A program made the translations under genes and the position numbers. This document shows, one piece after another, positions 6,875 through 8,809 of a stretch of DNA of 8,809 nt; the stretch's first letter is position 1, and each line of letters starts with the position of its first letter. The notes beneath the pieces were generated by a model, which ran no database searches, was not told where the DNA came from, and saw nothing but the letters and a program-made list of their open reading frames with translations. This DNA comes from Desulfurococcales archaeon (GTDB lineage Archaea > Thermoproteota > Thermoprotei_A > Sulfolobales > NBVN01): positions 1-8,809 of the forward strand of contig JAGGUC010000031.1 of the NCBI GenBank assembly GCA_021158735.1. The letters are read 5' to 3'.

Positions 6875-7041
6875 TAGTATTTCACCAATTTAAGTACTGC
6901 TTTTCTACTGGCTCTCAACCTATTCCTCAAATTAACTAGCCTAAGTGTATCTAATGGTGTCTTAGGTCTCCTAAGCCTTTCCTTCATTTCCTTATTATGC
7001 TCCCTAAGTAGCTCTAGCGGGGTTCTCCTATCTCCAGCCAT
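6874..7041 (-). CDS. Small basic protein, 55 residues, coupled to the Ntn hydrolase
   Basis: An uninterrupted ATG-to-TAG frame encodes 55 residues starting M-A-G-D-R-R-T-P-L-E-L-L and ending V-L-K-L-V-K-Y. It has about 17 Lys/Arg against 6 Asp/Glu and is probably largely helical with no hydrophobic segment. Its TAG shares one base with the GTG of the downstream hydrolase, and the hydrolase ribosome site GGTGA lies in its last codons. A GAGGGAG purine run lies eight bases before the ATG. I recognise no family. Tight coupling makes it a candidate substrate, adaptor, inhibitor or nucleic-acid-binding partner of the hydrolase. That role is inference from position and charge only. The chief doubt is its short length. 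Confidence 0.68.
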   Translation of the reverse strand: MAGDRRTPLELLREHNKEMKERLRRPKTPLDTLRLVNLRNRLRASRKAVLKLVKY

Positions 7042-7048
7042 ACTGAAA

Positions 7049-7134
7049 ACTCCCTCATTATTTTAATAGTAATTCAAGGGATTTTAGCTTAACTCATCCG
7101 AACAATAGGTGCAATGAAAGGCTTCATTATATAA
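7049..7134 (-). promoter_or_regulatory. Promoter, operator-like palindrome and ribosome site of the small-protein/hydrolase operon
   Basis: On the minus strand a strong TATA box TTATATAA (7127-7134) would start transcription near 7105 and leave a leader of about 60 bases containing GAGGGAG just before the ATG at 7041. The palindrome AATGAA-AGGC-TTCATT (7113-7128) lies immediately downstream of TATA, where a repressor would block transcription. A second AT-rich box, TTAAAATA (about 7062-7069), could instead drive a leaderless transcript. Confidence 0.45.
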
Positions 7135-7168
7135 GGGGGAATTAATCTTTATTAGATAAGTCTAGTTA

Positions 7169-7320
7169 TTAGTTATTTGCTTCATTTGCCAACATCCATG
7201 TCATTAAAGCATTAATCTCACCATCTCCATAGCCTAAATCGATCGTAAGCTTTACCGGAATAAAAGGGTTGAAGTTTGGTCTACATCTACTACAGGCTTA
7301 TTTTCTTCAAAGTCGTTCTC
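7169..7320 (-). pseudogene. Probable frameshifted gene remnant of unknown function
   Basis: Two overlapping minus-strand frames look protein-like. The first starts directly after the methyltransferase stop and reads E-N-D-F-E-E-N-K-P-V-V-D-V-D. The second reads P-N-F-N-P-F-I-P-V-K-L-T-I-D-L-G-Y-G-D-G then E-I-N-A-L-M-T-W-M-L to a TAA at 7169-7171. One extra C in the CC run near 7278 would join them as V-D-V-D-P-N-F-N-P. Neither frame has a usable start codon, so this would be the 3' end of a broken gene. I recognise no family. In AT-rich DNA such open stretches can be chance. Confidence 0.3.
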
Positions 7321-8204
7321 TTACTGGTTAATCGATTCTAGTTTTTTATTATACAAAAAGCAAATATATTTAGCTTGTAGGTCCTTCAGGTTTTTGAAAT
7401 AGGCCACCAGTACCTTAACAGGGACGTACCCGTGCTTGCGTGCTGTGTCTTTGATCTTACGGATTAGTTCTTGGAGTTCTCTTCTCTTAGCCTCTGACCT
7501 GATCTTTTGAGTTGGCTTCACCGTATCCTTACCCCAGCTGGCGAGAAATTCCTCTCCAGTCATCCACTCCCCAGCTACTACTAGCTCACGGCTAACTGCC
7601 CTGAAATTCTTACTTATTACCTTCTCAATTACCTCGTCGACCTCCCTTACTCCCCATGCACGAACCCCATGAACATGCTCAAGAGCCTTATGATAGGCGA
7701 ACTCAGTCATGACAGCGAGTTCCTCTGCAGGAGACTCAAAGGTAGTGAGGACCTTATCAATAATGAGGAAGTCGCCGTTAGACCTCAGCACCCTGCAGAC
7801 CTCCTCTAAAACTCTGTCAATAGCGGCTTCATCCACCTCATGAAGAGTTAGTACAGCAGTTACTGAATTTATAGATGAGTCACGTAAGGGTAGGTAGGCG
7901 GCATCAGCGCAAATAAAGTCGAGACTGCCTGAGTCACTCAATGCATCTCTGCCACTACGCAATTTTTCGAAATCTACATTAACACCAACTACGTAGGACC
8001 TACAGACCTCCCTCAAGAGCTTAGCAGATCTGCCGCGCCGCAGCCGAGGTCGAGCATTACTGGCCCGCACGCCTGTCTAATAGCATTACTTAGCAGTGAT
8101 GTACACCGTAAATTCGGTAACCCGAATCAAATTAAAGTATTTTATGACTAGTTACCTGCACCAAACATCCTTTGCGGCAGCCACCCCATATTTGAGAGAT
8201 ACAT
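7321..8204 (-). pseudogene. SAM-dependent methyltransferase (class I, Methyltransf_11 type), frameshifted
   Basis: The main frame (from 8022 down to the stop at 7321) carries G-V-N-V-D (motif II region), D-A-A-Y-L-P-L-R-D, L-T-L-H-E-V-D and E-E-V-C-R-V-L-R-S-N-G-D-F, the order expected for a Rossmann methyltransferase. It begins only at an unnatural Arg-rich GTG reading at 8070 and lacks the SAM loop. That loop is in another frame: V-M-L-D-L-G-C-G-A-A-D-L-L, codons 8060 to 8022, stopped by TGA at 8013-8015. One extra A in the AA run at 8021-8022 joins them as D-L-L-K-L-L-R-E-V. Upstream the main frame resumes as L-I-R-V-T-E-F-T-V-Y-I-T-A-K (8130-8089), which one base removed near 8087 would connect. 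An ATG at 8204 (M-Y-L-S-N-M-G-W-L-P) behind TATA-like TTTTAAAA (8223-8230) may be the original start, needing a third indel near 8150. This is either a decaying gene or local sequence error; the substrate is unknown. Confidence 0.72.
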
Positions 8205-8236
8205 GAAGTGAATGCAAGTAGGTTTTAAAATAATAT

Positions 8237-8809
8237 TCACTTAGGTTGAGCACGAATTACCGATCTAGTACCTGGTTTCAACCTAGGGACTACATGAATG
8301 ATGTTAGGTCTAGCTGAGTACTCTGCGTCAGCTGACCTTCCCGTCCCTGCGAGAAATCTTCCTGCTCTCCCAGACCTAACCAGCTCTTCAATTCTTCCTT
8401 CTCTGCGAGCCTTGACATAGAGTTCGTAAGCTACTACAGCCTCATCCGTCATTAGCTCGAGTTCACTGTCGCGCACAGCTAATTCAGCAATAATTGCTCC
8501 AGCACCTAATAAGTCGTCAACAGCGAACATACTCCTCTTATATCCAGCCATAACTATTGTAGCGGACTTTATGGAGGTCCTACTTAAGTAAGTAGCTACT
8601 GCATCAGCGTTAACGATTCCGCCAACAACAACGTTCTTAAGCCCCCTTCTTACTGCTTCCTCAATAATTAACGCACCCGACGTAGTCCTAATGACTGCTT
8701 TTTCAGGTTTCTCCGCACTAAAGTACTTGATTACCTCAATAGGTGAGTTATCTAAGTCCGCCTCAGCAGGCTTAAAGCCCTCCACCTCAGCTATTAATGG
8801 TGCCTTAAG
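8237..8809 (-). CDS. comB: 2-phosphosulfolactate phosphatase (ComB), 5' end beyond the window
   Basis: ComB is a Mg2+-dependent phosphatase that turns 2-phosphosulfolactate into sulfolactate in coenzyme M biosynthesis, and is also widespread in non-methanogens. Visible family landmarks are D-L-D-N-S-P-I-E, T-T-S-G-A (usually T-T-N-G-T), V-V-V-G-G-I-V-N-A-D-A-V-A, and A-G-Y-K-R-S-M-F-A-V-D-D-L-L-G-A-G-A-I-I, the counterpart of the family's E-D-x-x-x-A-G-A-I. The frame stays open past a GTG at 8785 to the right edge (L-K-A-P-L-I-A-E-V), and the family's N-terminal V-I-D-V-L-R-A strand is missing, so the GTG is internal and some 50-60 residues lie outside. The stop is at 8237-8239. No other coenzyme M gene (comA, comC) is in view, so the true substrate in this organism is open. 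Confidence 0.85.
   Translation of the reverse strand, partial: LKAPLIAEVEGFKPAEADLDNSPIEVIKYFSAEKPEKAVIRTTSGALIIEEAVRRGLKNVVVGGIVNADAVATYLSRTSIKSATIVMAGYKRSMFAVDDLLGAGAIIAELAVRDSELELMTDEAVVAYELYVKARREGRIEELVRSGRAGRFLAGTGRSADAEYSARPNIIHVVPRLKPGTRSVIRAQPK

Noticed and set aside
8013..8030. Programmed -1 ribosomal frameshift joining motif I to the rest of the methyltransferase
   Set aside because: The switch region CTGCTAAGCTC has no X-XXY-YYZ slippery heptamer, and a second switch upstream would also be needed.
7321..8070. Intact 249-residue methyltransferase starting at GTG 8070
   Set aside because: Its first residues (Arg-rich R-P-R-L-R-R-G-R) are the wrong-frame reading of the D-L-G-C-G-A motif, so this start is an artefact of a frameshift.
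8237..8785. Complete comB beginning at GTG 8785
   Set aside because: The frame continues upstream to the window edge with family-like residues and the conserved N-terminal strand is missing.
1..8809. tRNA genes, CRISPR arrays or insertion sequences
   Set aside because: No T-arm (GGTTCGAATCC-like) sequence, no regularly spaced repeats and no transposase-like protein or terminal inverted repeats were seen.

Overview
This window looks like a piece of a hyperthermophilic archaeal chromosome, most likely a crenarchaeote (Thermoproteota, Desulfurococcales-like). The signs are short AT-rich TATA-type promoters a few tens of bases upstream of genes, many TTG and GTG starts, GGTG or GGAG ribosome sites close to the start, and protein types typical of archaea: a stand-alone proteasome-beta-like hydrolase, an archaeal class I aminotransferase and ComB. 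The placement is inferred from style and family content, not from a marker gene. I see no rRNA, tRNA, insertion sequence or CRISPR array.

Layout, left to right. At 111-1436 (-) lies an ArsB/NhaD-superfamily ion transporter. It is divergent from a small secreted or membrane protein resembling the FUN14 family (1577-2023, +). Two unrecognised proteins follow as a divergent pair (2053-2721, -; 2783-3604, +). The second converges on a ZnT9-like cation diffusion facilitator (3610-4506, -). After a 272-base gene-free stretch comes a PLP-dependent aminotransferase (4779-5948, -), and after another 224-base gap an apparent two-gene operon on the minus strand. That operon is a previously unlisted 55-residue, strongly basic small protein (6874-7041), whose stop codon overlaps the start of a proteasome-beta/HslV-like N-terminal-threonine hydrolase (6173-6874).

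The right end holds decayed genes: a SAM-dependent methyltransferase whose glycine-rich motif I sits in a different frame from the rest of the protein (7321 to about 8204), and a probable frameshifted remnant next to it (7169-7320). The window ends inside comB (2-phosphosulfolactate phosphatase, 8237 to beyond 8809), whose 5' end lies outside.

The best candidate for something undescribed is the small basic protein plus Ntn hydrolase pair. The hydrolase keeps the Thr1/Asp17/Lys33 triad but replaces the Ser129 and Ser169 equivalents, has no propeptide, and has a charged C-terminal tail. A similar ATGAA-(4-5 nt)-TTCAT palindrome abuts the probable TATA box both of this operon and of the ArsB-family transporter, hinting at a shared regulator. 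The remaining genes look like independent housekeeping or transport units rather than one pathway.
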